The translations under genes and the position numbers were made by a program. Shown here in pieces: positions 11,116-20,467 of a stretch of DNA of 64,000 bases. The stretch spans positions 1 through 64,000 of the forward strand of contig JALGXW010000013.1 in NCBI GenBank assembly GCA_029821875.1, written 5' to 3'. Numbering within the stretch: position 1 is the first letter of the stretch; each line of letters opens with the position of its first letter. The notes under the pieces are model-generated. The model ran no database searches and was not told the origin of the DNA. It saw only the letters and a program-made list of their open reading frames with translations. Origin of the DNA: Candidatus Hebobacterum abditum (GTDB lineage Bacteria; Armatimonadota; Hebobacteria; Hebobacterales; Hebobacteraceae).

Positions 11116-11688
11116 ATGAAGGTAGTGTGTCTACAGGGAAGTCACAAGAGGAACGGCAATACCAGTACCATCCTCGGCTGGGTGGAGCAGGCCCTTCAGG
11201 AGGCCGGGCACGAGGTGGCGCATGTCCACATGGCTGAGAAGACCATCGGCGGCTGCATCGGCTGCTACCGATGTCAGCAGGACCCCGACGAACTCATCTG
11301 CTCAGTCCAAGATGACGGCAACGCTCTGCTCGAGACCATCGCCGGAGCCGACGCCCTCATCTACGCGACTCCTCTCTACTGCTGGGACTTCAGCGGGCAG
11401 ATGAAGCCCCTGCTCGACCGCCATCTCAGCTTCGTCACCGGCTTCACGGATCCGGCCTCGCACAAGTCACACCTAGAGGGCAAGACCGCGGGCCTGCTCG
11501 TGACCTGCGGCGGCCCCGAAGGCGAGGGCAACACAGACTGCATCTCCACCATCTGGGAGCGAATGGCGTCCTTCGCCAAACTCGACCCGGTCCACCAGCT
11601 CATCGTCCCGAACTGCATGGATCCGAAGAACCTGGGCGAAGAGCAGCAGGAGATGGCCAAGCAGTTCGCCGCCAAGATCGCGGGCTGA
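11116..11688 (+). CDS. NADPH-dependent FMN reductase / iron-sulfur flavoprotein family
   Basis: CLQGSHKRNGNTSTILGWV flavodoxin-like P-loop, CIGCYRCQQ motif, ATPLYCWDFSGQMKPLLDR. Confidence 0.9.
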   Translation: MKVVCLQGSHKRNGNTSTILGWVEQALQEAGHEVAHVHMAEKTIGGCIGCYRCQQDPDELICSVQDDGNALLETIAGADALIYATPLYCWDFSGQMKPLLDRHLSFVTGFTDPASHKSHLEGKTAGLLVTCGGPEGEGNTDCISTIWERMASFAKLDPVHQLIVPNCMDPKNLGEEQQEMAKQFAAKIAG

Positions 11689-11706
11689 CTTCAGGGGCAA
11701 CCCACC

Positions 11707-11778
11707 GAAGCTGTCAGCACCCATGACGAAGGGGCCGGGCGCTCGCGTACGCGCGAGAGCTTGCCGGCCCTCCCCGCA
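11707..11778 (+). terminator. Probable hairpin terminator downstream of the flavoprotein gene
   Basis: ggccgg...gcgctcgcg tac gcgcgagagc...ccggcc stem; poor T-tract. Confidence 0.35.
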
Positions 11779-11824
11779 TCTCTGACCGTGGGGGGATCGA
11801 CGGCGGGCGTGAAGGAGAGCAAGC

Positions 11825-12205
11825 GTGAGCACATTGACTCCGAGGAAGTGGACTGTCCTCCTGCTGCACGCATTCGTGGGGTGGGCTCTCTGCGGAGCCA
11901 TCATGGGAGTCGGCCTGGCCGTCACCTCGGAGCGAGCCACGCTCATAGTGCACGCAATCGGCGCCCCCGTGATATTCGCGCTCGTGGCCTGGAGCTACTT
12001 CAGTCGGTTTGGCTACACGACGCCGCTGCAAACTGCGATGGTCTTCCTTGTGTTCGCGCTCGTCATGGATGTCTTCGTTGCCGGCCTCCTTATTCAGAGG
12101 AGCCTCGACATGTTCAGAAGTGTGCTGGGGACATGGATTCCCCTCGGACTGAGCTTCGCGTCTACCTATGCCGTCGGCATATGCGTAAGGCGCCAGCAGC
12201 TCTGA
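11825..12205 (+). CDS. Small integral membrane protein (3-4 TM), hypothetical
   Basis: Hydrophobic ORF LLHAFVGWALCGAIMGVGLAV ... VFALVMDVFVAGLLI. Confidence 0.6.
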   Translation: MSTLTPRKWTVLLLHAFVGWALCGAIMGVGLAVTSERATLIVHAIGAPVIFALVAWSYFSRFGYTTPLQTAMVFLVFALVMDVFVAGLLIQRSLDMFRSVLGTWIPLGLSFASTYAVGICVRRQQL

Positions 12206-12289
12206 AGATATCTAGGTTGCTGGTCGGCGCGCGGCGAGAACGTAGCGCTTGGTAACGTCGATGGAGTAGCTAGGGAGAGCGGGAGAAAC

Positions 12290-13759
12290 ATGAGACCTTG
12301 TCCAGAGTGCCAACGCGATGTTCCGGAGCAAGCCACGACCTGTTCCCACTGCGGGGCGCGGGTCCCCGCCAAGGGGAAATCCGACGGATGGGGGTATGAG
12401 TACAAGTCCAAGGCGACGCTGTTCGGGCTGCCCTGGCTCCACATCTCCTTCAAGTGGCGGGGCTGGCGGCCGGTTCCGGCCAAGGGGATCATCGCCATCG
12501 GTCAGTTCGCCATCGGCCTTGTCACTCTGGCGCAGTTCGGACTCGGTCTCTTCAGTGTCAGCCAGGTAACGATTGCGGGCTACGCACTGGCGCAGGTTGC
12601 CGTCGCCTATTCTATGACCGCTCAGGTCGGCATCTCTGTTCACGAAGGGCCAAGCGTAGCAGACCTGCTCCAACGCGGCCCTTCGACTCAGGAGCTCGAA
12701 ACTGTAGAATACACACCGCTGCCCGGGGATGACTGGAAGGTCTCGACACCGGCAGAGCAGGGGCTCGATCCGAGGCTGGTGGCGGAGCTCTACTACGACG
12801 CGGCCGAACTGGAGACCCTCTATGGGCTGCTCGTCATCAAGAACGGCCATCTGATCGCGGAGGGGTACTTCAATGAAGGGTCGGTGGGGCAGCTCTCCAA
12901 CCGGCAGTCGATGACGAAGAGCGTTACCTCGGCCTTGGTCGGGATCGCGCTGGAGCAGGGCCATCTGTCGAGCGTCGATCAGAAGATGATGGACTTCTTC
13001 CCGGAGTTCGCCGGACAGATCGATGATCCGAGGAAGGAGCAGATCACGATCCGGGACATGCTGCAGATGCGCGCCGGATATCCCAACGAGGAGCGCACGC
13101 CTCCTTATCTTGACCTCCTCTTCTTCAGCGACAACTGGCACCATGTGCCCCACCTGGTTGACTTCCCACTCCTCAGCGGTCCGGGCACCGAGTACAGCTA
13201 CAGCAATCTGACCTCCCATCTCCTGGGGGCCATTGTGGCGCGGGCGAGTGGCACAGATCTCAGGTCATATGCGCAGGAGCATCTCTTCACACCCATCGGC
13301 GCGGAGGTAGGCGATTGGTATGCCGACGCGGATGGCTACAACCTCGGCTGCATAGGAATCTTCCTTACGGCCCGCGACATGGCCAAGTTCGGCGCGCTCT
13401 ATTTCCACGACGGTGCATGGGAGGGCAAGCAGGTCGTTTCGGCCGACTGGGTCAGCGAATCGCTGCAAAGGTACTCGGAGAAGACCCATTACAGTGGATG
13501 GTTCTCCAGCAAGAAGGGGCGCTACATCCGCGACGTCGGGTACGGCTATCAGTGGTGGTCCGCCAGGGCGGGCGACCATCGCTTCGACTACGCGGCCGGT
13601 CATGGCGGGAACCTGATCATCCTGCTGGACGATCTCGACATGATCATCGTCACCACCGCCGATCCGTTGCACGAGCTGCCGGGCGAGAAGGGCTGGAAGT
13701 ACGAAGGCGCCATCATCGACGTGGTGGGCAAGTTCATCAAGTCGTTGCCGAGTGAGTGA
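12290..13759 (+). CDS. Zinc-ribbon + membrane segment + beta-lactamase-type serine hydrolase
   Basis: CPECQRDVPEQATTCSHCG zinc ribbon; Gly-rich hydrophobic repeats; SMTK (SxxK), YSN, GHGGN motifs. Confidence 0.9.
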   Translation: MRPCPECQRDVPEQATTCSHCGARVPAKGKSDGWGYEYKSKATLFGLPWLHISFKWRGWRPVPAKGIIAIGQFAIGLVTLAQFGLGLFSVSQVTIAGYALAQVAVAYSMTAQVGISVHEGPSVADLLQRGPSTQELETVEYTPLPGDDWKVSTPAEQGLDPRLVAELYYDAAELETLYGLLVIKNGHLIAEGYFNEGSVGQLSNRQSMTKSVTSALVGIALEQGHLSSVDQKMMDFFPEFAGQIDDPRKEQITIRDMLQMRAGYPNEERTPPYLDLLFFSDNWHHVPHLVDFPLLSGPGTEYSYSNLTSHLLGAIVARASGTDLRSYAQEHLFTPIGAEVGDWYADADGYNLGCIGIFLTARDMAKFGALYFHDGAWEGKQVVSADWVSESLQRYSEKTHYSGWFSSKKGRYIRDVGYGYQWWSARAGDHRFDYAAGHGGNLIILLDDLDMIIVTTADPLHELPGEKGWKYEGAIIDVVGKFIKSLPSE

Positions 13760-13861
13760 TGAGCATGCCAGTGACCTGCCCCTCCTGAACGTCACCACGC
13801 GCCCTGTTAGTGCGGCCGCATCCGGTTGCGGATGCTACAACTAGCCAAGAGCCTGTCCGTT

Positions 13862-14012
13862 CAATGACGGCTCTGCCCCCCGATTCGTGGTCCACCTGGA
13901 ATGAGAGAAGGCAAGCGACGGAGAACTCATTTCAGGAGGAGGCCGGTATGAAGCGCAGGCGGTATGCAGAGCCCCAGGTCGGTCTGGGCCCACTTCGGGA
14001 AGCGCTGAGATG
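13862..14012 (+). mobile_element. IS3-family left-end remnant (second copy), truncated at the start of the next gene
   Basis: tgacggctctgccccccgattcgtggtccacctggaatgagag..ggagaactcatttcaggagga + ATGAAGCGCAGGCGGTATGCAGAG, near-identical to the 8035-8140 segment. Confidence 0.55.
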
Positions 14013-15572
14013 CTGCGGCTGCTCGTAGTAGAAGGCGCAGACAGAGGGCAGACCTTCGTCCTCGGTAAGCCGTCCGTGTCCCTCGGCACATCCCCAGACA
14101 ATGATATATGTCTTAGCGATCCCTACATCTCCCGTCACCACGGGAGGATAGCCGTATCACAGAACCAGTGGGTGTATCAGGATCTGGGGAGCACAAACGG
14201 CTCGGTAGTAGACTACAGCGGGAAGCAGCTTCGTCTCGATCTCACGAATCCCACAGCGGTTCTCGATACTGGCTGTCTGATTCGTCTCGGGCAGACCGTA
14301 CTACGGCCGAAGATGGAGATGGCCGCGCGAACGCAGACAGCACAGCAGCACACCGTAATCGCTCAACGCAGCCTAGCTGAGCTGTCTGAGGCGCAACAAG
14401 GACAGGCCCCGACGCTCAATGACCTCCTTGCGATGCAGGAACTGGAGAAGCGGCTGGCTGAGGCGTCTAGCCCGGAAGCGATGTTGGACATGGTCTTGGA
14501 GGCGCTGCTGGACGCTTTCCCGGAAGCGACACACGCGATCATTGTCTTGATTGACAAGAAGATAGGCAAGCCTAGGCGAACAGCGGCGAGAATACGCGGC
14601 GAGGCAGGCAGAGCGAGAGAGGATGTGCCTATCAGCATGTCCATAGCCGATCGCGTTCTTGGGAAGGGCGAGTCTCTGCTATTCAGCGATGTGGCAACTG
14701 AGTTCCAGCAGTCGAGGAGTGTTGTGTCGGCTGGCATCAGATCAAGCCTCTGCGCTCCTCTGTGGACGGGGGATGAAACGGTGGGACTGGTTCAGGTGGA
14801 GAGGAGGAGCGGAAGAGCAAGTTTCTCTGAGGAGGATCTCGGCAGACTAGGGCTCTTTGCCAGCAAGGCAGCGCTGGGGATCGTGGCTTCAGAGCTTCGT
14901 TCTGCGGAAAGCACGAGTAGACGACTTGAGGGCCTCTCCGCCCGGTTGATCCCCTCTTTCATCGGGGAGCCTGGAACGGCGGAATCCGGGGATGTCCGTG
15001 CGATGGACGCATCGGTCCTTTTCTCTGACATTCGCGGATACACGCGAACGGCAGAGAGGCTATCGGTTACTGACACTCTGGCCATGCTCAGTACATACCA
15101 CGCCAGCGTCGAGGACATTGTGGCGAGGCACGGCGGGAGAATCGTAAAGACGCCTGGAGATGCGGTGCTGGCGGCATTCTGGAAGGAGACGAGAGGGCGC
15201 AGCCACGCGATGTGCGCCTTGAAGTGCGGAGAGGAGATACTTGATGACCTGCCCAGAGCGGCAAGGGCCTGGGAGGGAATGGGAGCACGGCTTGAGATCG
15301 GAATCGGGATCAACGCCGGACAGGTAGCTGCAGGCCTGATCGGCAAGCACCACCTTGAACCTACAATCATCGGTGATCCGGTCAACGTAGCACAACGGCT
15401 AGAGAGCGCCACGAAGAGCCTGCAGTGCCCTCTCATCTTCAGTGAGAGCGTACGCGAACGTCTTCCCGGAGACGTTGAGGCAGTGTTCCTTGACCAGGTT
15501 ACGGTGAGCGGACGCGAAGCGCCGCTTAGAATCTACAGTCTGGCCCGGTTCGTCGCTGCCGAGGACCCATGA
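14010..15572 (+). CDS. FHA-GAF-class III adenylate/guanylate cyclase
   Basis: FHA (SDPYISRHHGRI...DLGSTNGSVVDYSG), GAF (SSLCAPLWTGDETVGLVQVE), cyclase VLFSDIRGYTRTAERLS, GRIVKTPGDAVLAAF, IGDPVNVAQRLES. Confidence 0.95.
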   Translation: MLRLLVVEGADRGQTFVLGKPSVSLGTSPDNDICLSDPYISRHHGRIAVSQNQWVYQDLGSTNGSVVDYSGKQLRLDLTNPTAVLDTGCLIRLGQTVLRPKMEMAARTQTAQQHTVIAQRSLAELSEAQQGQAPTLNDLLAMQELEKRLAEASSPEAMLDMVLEALLDAFPEATHAIIVLIDKKIGKPRRTAARIRGEAGRAREDVPISMSIADRVLGKGESLLFSDVATEFQQSRSVVSAGIRSSLCAPLWTGDETVGLVQVERRSGRASFSEEDLGRLGLFASKAALGIVASELRSAESTSRRLEGLSARLIPSFIGEPGTAESGDVRAMDASVLFSDIRGYTRTAERLSVTDTLAMLSTYHASVEDIVARHGGRIVKTPGDAVLAAFWKETRGRSHAMCALKCGEEILDDLPRAARAWEGMGARLEIGIGINAGQVAAGLIGKHHLEPTIIGDPVNVAQRLESATKSLQCPLIFSESVRERLPGDVEAVFLDQVTVSGREAPLRIYSLARFVAAEDP

Positions 15573-15799
15573 CGCCAGGCTGGCCGTAGTATGCAGGACT
15601 GATCTGCATACCCAGTCGCGGCTGGGCAGTTTCCCGGCGTGATCCCCCCTCTGCTGCAGGGCTGAGACGATCTGAGGCTCAGTGTACTGCGCCAACTCGA
15701 CCACCTCGGCTGGATCGGCAGGAGCCACCGACGGCCGACGGGAACGAGTGCATACTCGTGTGCCGGACCCGGGAGTGACTCCCACCGGCGGAGGGTGCC

Positions 15800-17737
15800 A
15801 TGCGCCAGACTATCAAGAATGCCGTCGCCGCGCTCTTGGTTCTCGCCGTGTTTGCCCCCTGCATTGCCGCGCACCAATGGGACTGTCCCGTTGGTCCGAA
15901 CCTGGTGCGGAACCCCGGCTTCGAGGAAGTCGAGGACGGCAGGCCATCGGATTGGTGGGCGCCCGAGGGGTATGGCTCTGACGAAGATGTGGTAAGAGGC
16001 GGGAACCGTTCACTGGAGTTCGTGAACCGCGACCCCGAGCGTTACCTGCTCTGCAGCCAGGGAATTGACCTCGAGCCCGGCGGCATGTACGAGGTGAGGG
16101 CATACGTGAAGACGGCAGGCATCGCGGGAGATGACTCCGGTGCCACGGTGTGTGTGGAATGGCAGGGCGCCGGCGGGAAGTGGATGGGTGGACACTACCC
16201 GGAGGGCCGGAGGGATGACGCGGTGGGCTGGCACGAGGTGAGAGGTGTATTCCAGGTGCCAGACAATGCCGCTGGCGCCGCGATCTCCTGCTACCTCCGT
16301 AAGGGAATGACCGGAACGGCCTGGTGGGACGATGTCTCGGTTCGGCGGTGGCGACAGCGACCGATGGATGTCCTGCTGATCTCGCCCAACTACCGGGGCT
16401 GGATCGTCGAGGATAGCCAAGACAGCGTGGCAGCCCGCGTCGATGTCGCTCAGATGGAGATCGATGAGGGCACGGCCCACCTGGTGATGCGACTGGTGTC
16501 GGCCAGCGACGAAGCGACCGTTGCCGAGCGGGTGGTGGGAGCGCCGACCGACAGCACGACGGACGTTCGTCTCCCGGTGCCGGACCTCGACCTGGGCCCA
16601 TACTGGCTGAAGACAAGGCTTGTGAGCACGGCGACAGGCGAGACCATGGACGAAACAGTCCATCGCCTCGAGCGGAAAGCTGGGCCGCGGCCGGCCTGCT
16701 ACATCGATGAGCACAACCGGGTCGTTGTGGATGGCGAGCCCTTCTTCCCGCTGGGAATGTACTGGGCCGGCGTCGACGAGGAGCAACTACGCGTCTATAC
16801 GGAAGGTCCCTTCAACTGCCTCATGCCGTACGGGTCACCCGATCGCGAGCAGATGGACCTCATCGAGGAGGCGGGGCTCAAGGTCATCCACTCGATCAAG
16901 GACTTCTACTATGGGACGCGCTGGTGCCCCGACTTCATCCGAGCCGAGGCCGACGAGGAGGGCGCGGTGCGCCGTCGGGTCCGGGAATTCCGCGACCACC
17001 CGGCCCTGCTCGCCTGGTACCTCAACGACGAGCGGCCCCTGTCGATGCTGCCGCGCTTGGAGGTTCACCAGCGCTGGGTCGAGGAGGAAGATCCAAACCA
17101 CCCGACGTGGATCGTCCTCTACCAGGTGGGCGATGTGCGACGCTATGCGCGTACCTTCGACGTCATCGGCACCGACCCATATCCTATCCCCGACCACCCT
17201 CCTGCCATGGCCGGGCAGTGGGCGAGCATGACCCGCGAGGCCGTTGCCGACGCGAGGGCGATCTGGATGGTGCCTCAAGTCTTCAGGTGGCCCGAGAAGG
17301 AACGGCCGCCCACGCTCGACGAGATGCGGTCAATGGCCTGGCAGTGCATCGCCGAAGGCGCCGACGGGCTGATCTTCTACTCATGGTTCGACCTGCGCGG
17401 GGACAAGCGCTTTCCATTCGACCGCCGGTGGGAGGAAGTGAAGCAGGTCGCCCGAGAGATCCACGACATGATCCCCGTGCTTCTGGCCGTAGACCCCCTG
17501 CCCGAGATGGCGGTGAGCGCGCCCGAAGCCGTGCACTGGACCGCCCGCTCTCACGAGGGGAGCGTCTATCTACTCCTTGTCAATGACAGCCGCGAGCCAG
17601 TGAGTGTTGGTGTGCGCTTCCCGGGCCGGCTCCGGCGCGTGAGACTCGATGGTGCAAACGTCGCGCTCGGAGGCGATGGTGTCCTGACCATCGAGCTCGA
17701 ACCGCTTGGGGTGAAGATCTGTCGGGTAGAGACATAG
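15800..17737 (+). CDS. Secreted carbohydrate-binding / glycoside-hydrolase-like (TIM barrel) protein
   Basis: Signal peptide; NLVRNPGFEEVEDGRPSDWWA carbohydrate-binding start; barrel-like VDGEPFFPLGMYWAG ... IGTDPYP. Confidence 0.75.
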   Translation: MRQTIKNAVAALLVLAVFAPCIAAHQWDCPVGPNLVRNPGFEEVEDGRPSDWWAPEGYGSDEDVVRGGNRSLEFVNRDPERYLLCSQGIDLEPGGMYEVRAYVKTAGIAGDDSGATVCVEWQGAGGKWMGGHYPEGRRDDAVGWHEVRGVFQVPDNAAGAAISCYLRKGMTGTAWWDDVSVRRWRQRPMDVLLISPNYRGWIVEDSQDSVAARVDVAQMEIDEGTAHLVMRLVSASDEATVAERVVGAPTDSTTDVRLPVPDLDLGPYWLKTRLVSTATGETMDETVHRLERKAGPRPACYIDEHNRVVVDGEPFFPLGMYWAGVDEEQLRVYTEGPFNCLMPYGSPDREQMDLIEEAGLKVIHSIKDFYYGTRWCPDFIRAEADEEGAVRRRVREFRDHPALLAWYLNDERPLSMLPRLEVHQRWVEEEDPNHPTWIVLYQVGDVRRYARTFDVIGTDPYPIPDHPPAMAGQWASMTREAVADARAIWMVPQVFRWPEKERPPTLDEMRSMAWQCIAEGADGLIFYSWFDLRGDKRFPFDRRWEEVKQVAREIHDMIPVLLAVDPLPEMAVSAPEAVHWTARSHEGSVYLLLVNDSREPVSVGVRFPGRLRRVRLDGANVALGGDGVLTIELEPLGVKICRVET

Positions 17738-18269
17738 GGTCGGGACGGCTCACAATGGGCGGAGCCATCGTGCGGGCGCATCTGCAGGCCGGCACATCCA
17801 AGACCGCACAGTGCGGCCGTTAAGCAGCGATGGGGCGCCTGTGACAGCCCGGTGGGTCTGTGTGTGAATCGTGCGCACTTCACCATATGGGACCCCTGGG
17901 CGTCGTTTCTTCCTGCTGAGGCACTGCTCGGATCAGGGGCGCGCAGCAAACAGTGGCTCCGGACCCACAATGCCAAGTACGGCCCTAGCCCCGGAATGCA
18001 CTGAGGCCGCTCCCACGAGTGTCAGCACCCACAAGGAGATCCGCGAGGAGTAGAACCCGCGTCGCGACACCGAGTGCCTCCCGGAACAGGGGTGTCCGCG
18101 AGAGCACAGAATACCACGACACGGACGATACGGAGCTCTGAGAGGCAGAGGAGTCCTTGGACAGCGGGGCAGCCGAATCGGGTCTGCACAGCCAGTCAGC
18201 ACGGCCGGTGATCCGTCACACACTGCCTGACCCGCGGAGGTGGTCGGCCCTGTCTGCAAAGGAGTTGGC

Positions 18270-18998
18270 ATGGAGATAGATCGTGACGAATGCGTCGGCT
18301 GCGGCCGGTGCATTCCCTATTGTCCGGTAGGGGCAATCACCATGGAGGGCGACGTCTCGCGGGTCGACCTTGACGAGTGCGTCGAGTGCGGGAACTGCCG
18401 TCGCAGCGCGGACTGCCCCACCGATGCGATCTACCAGCAAGAGCTTGTCTACCCGCGCACGGTTCGGAGCCTGATGAGCGATGTCCTGACCATCGCTGAG
18501 GAGTCGCAGATCTCGGGCCGGGGCACGGAGGAGATGAAGACCAACGAGGTGACCGGCCGGTTTCGTCTGGGCGAGGCCGGAGTCGCCATCGAAGTGGGCC
18601 GTCCTTGCCTGGGAGCTCGCCTCTATGACGTAGAGAAGATCGCGCAGGCCGTCGCCAAGATCGGAGTCACCTTCGAGCCGCAGAACCCGGTGACCAGCAT
18701 GATGGCCGACACCTCAACCGGCAAGTTCAAGGAAGACCTCCTCAATGAGAAGGTCCTTTCGGCCATTATCGAGTTCAGCGTGAAGCTTGAGCAGCTTCCC
18801 AGAGTCTTCGAGCTCCTGAGGGATGTTGCCGGGAAGATCGAGACCGTCTTCAGCCTCGACCTGGCCACCAAGATCGCGCCAGACGGCTCCGTGCCGACCG
18901 ACCCCTATGTGGCGCAGGCGGGCCTCCGGGTCGCCCCCAACGGGAAGACCAACGTCGGCCTTGGGCGCCCCCTGTTCGAAGGGAGAAGCGGCAGATGA
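18270..18998 (+). CDS. Ferredoxin-like 2x[4Fe-4S] protein with uncharacterised C-terminal domain
   Basis: CVGCGRCIPYCPVGAI and CVECGNCRRSADCPTDAI; start reassigned to 18270. Confidence 0.85.
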   Translation: MEIDRDECVGCGRCIPYCPVGAITMEGDVSRVDLDECVECGNCRRSADCPTDAIYQQELVYPRTVRSLMSDVLTIAEESQISGRGTEEMKTNEVTGRFRLGEAGVAIEVGRPCLGARLYDVEKIAQAVAKIGVTFEPQNPVTSMMADTSTGKFKEDLLNEKVLSAIIEFSVKLEQLPRVFELLRDVAGKIETVFSLDLATKIAPDGSVPTDPYVAQAGLRVAPNGKTNVGLGRPLFEGRSGR

Positions 18999-19639
18999 CA
19001 CACACCTTGCATCGTATGGGTTCGGCGCAGTCGCTCTCGGAGGACCTCGTGCTGCTTATAATGCCTTCGAAGGACATAAACCACGAAGGGTCGGCGCCCA
19101 AGCTGCGCAGGTTCTTCGAGCTGGCCCTCGAGAACGGCGCCATCAAGATCGGAGACTGCCGCTCCGGGAACGAGTACTATCAAGGCGGCGTGACTGAGAT
19201 GATGTCGAACGTGCAGGATCGCGCCGTCATCCACGCCGTCTTCAAAGACGAGACAGCCCTGGTCTCTATGCTCAGGGCGCTGAAGCAAGAGGATCTGGGA
19301 CTCTCGGTTGTGGTCTCAGGGCTGTTCGATAGCGTGGGGAAGTGCTGTCGGGAGGCCGGTCTCGAGAAGCACACCGTCAATCAATCTCTGGGCCGCTGGG
19401 GCCGTGTCGATGGACTCCCGCGTGGACCAGTGCTTGAGATCAACACCATGTGCGGCCATGGGATGGTCACGGTGGGCCGAATCAACCAGATCACCGATGA
19501 GATCAAGACAGGACGCATGACGGCCGAAGAAGGCGCGGAGGAGCTCTTCAAGCCTTGCATGTGCGGCATCTTCAACCCGCACAGAGCGGCCAAGCTGCTG
19601 AGGGTCTTGACCGGCCAGGCGCCACCCGCTGGAACGTGA
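18995..19639 (+). CDS. Conserved hypothetical with C-terminal Cys motif (MCGHGM ... CMCGIFNPHRA)
   Basis: Start overlaps preceding stop (ATGA); possible metal-binding motif. Confidence 0.8.
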   Translation: MTHTLHRMGSAQSLSEDLVLLIMPSKDINHEGSAPKLRRFFELALENGAIKIGDCRSGNEYYQGGVTEMMSNVQDRAVIHAVFKDETALVSMLRALKQEDLGLSVVVSGLFDSVGKCCREAGLEKHTVNQSLGRWGRVDGLPRGPVLEINTMCGHGMVTVGRINQITDEIKTGRMTAEEGAEELFKPCMCGIFNPHRAAKLLRVLTGQAPPAGT

Positions 19640-19660
19640 GATCGATAGGCGAGGAGAAAC

Positions 19661-20320
19661 ATGGCGATCATAGATCTCAGCATGACCGTACAGCCCACCT
19701 GGCGGTGGCCCGTCGAGATAGCTACCGACCTGGATTTCGACCGGGGCGATCCCTATCGGTCCACCTCCGCCCGGATGTCCATGCACGCGTTCACCCATGT
19801 GGACGCCCCCTTGCACGCTGAGCCCGGCCGTGAGAGCATCGATCGAGTGCCGGTGGACAGCCTCTGCGGTCCAGCGGCCGTGGTCGACCTGAGGCCGGTA
19901 ACGCCCAATCAGAAGATCGCGGTCGACCTACTGGAAGCACGCAGCGGCCATCTGCAGAAGGGCGACATTCTGATACTGAAGACATGCTGGGATCGGCAGA
20001 GAGAGCCCACCAGCAGGGAATTCTGGCTGGAGGCGCCATACCTACACGAGGAAGCTGCAGCTTGGCTGGCGGAACAGCCGGTCAAAGCGGTTGGATACGA
20101 CTTCCCCCAGGACTATGCGATCAGGGAGATCCCAGACAGGCATCCGCAGGTCCATGAGTTGTCAACACATGACCTGGTTCTGCGCAAGGGCATCTACATG
20201 ATCGAGTACCTCTGCAACCTCGATCGCGTCGAACAGGACCGAGCGACCATATACGCTCTTCCGCTGAAGGTCCTGGGGAGTGAGGGGGCCTGCGCGAGAG
20301 TGGTCGCGGTAACGGATTGA
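19661..20320 (+). CDS. Cyclase family protein (kynurenine-formamidase-like hydrolase)
   Basis: HAFTHVDAPLHA (HxxTHxDxPxH-type motif), VVDLRP, LLKTCW-like segment. Confidence 0.85.
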   Translation: MAIIDLSMTVQPTWRWPVEIATDLDFDRGDPYRSTSARMSMHAFTHVDAPLHAEPGRESIDRVPVDSLCGPAAVVDLRPVTPNQKIAVDLLEARSGHLQKGDILILKTCWDRQREPTSREFWLEAPYLHEEAAAWLAEQPVKAVGYDFPQDYAIREIPDRHPQVHELSTHDLVLRKGIYMIEYLCNLDRVEQDRATIYALPLKVLGSEGACARVVAVTD

Positions 20321-20467
20321 TTGAGCACTCTGAGTGCTCGGCATCCGGGAGCGGCGGCGCAGAGGTTTCGGCGCCTGGACCGATGATCCCGACCTGGCCT
20401 GGCTGAACGACTTCACAGACTGAGGTCTCAGAGCGGTGGTGCTACACCACAGAGGGAGCAGACTCCC

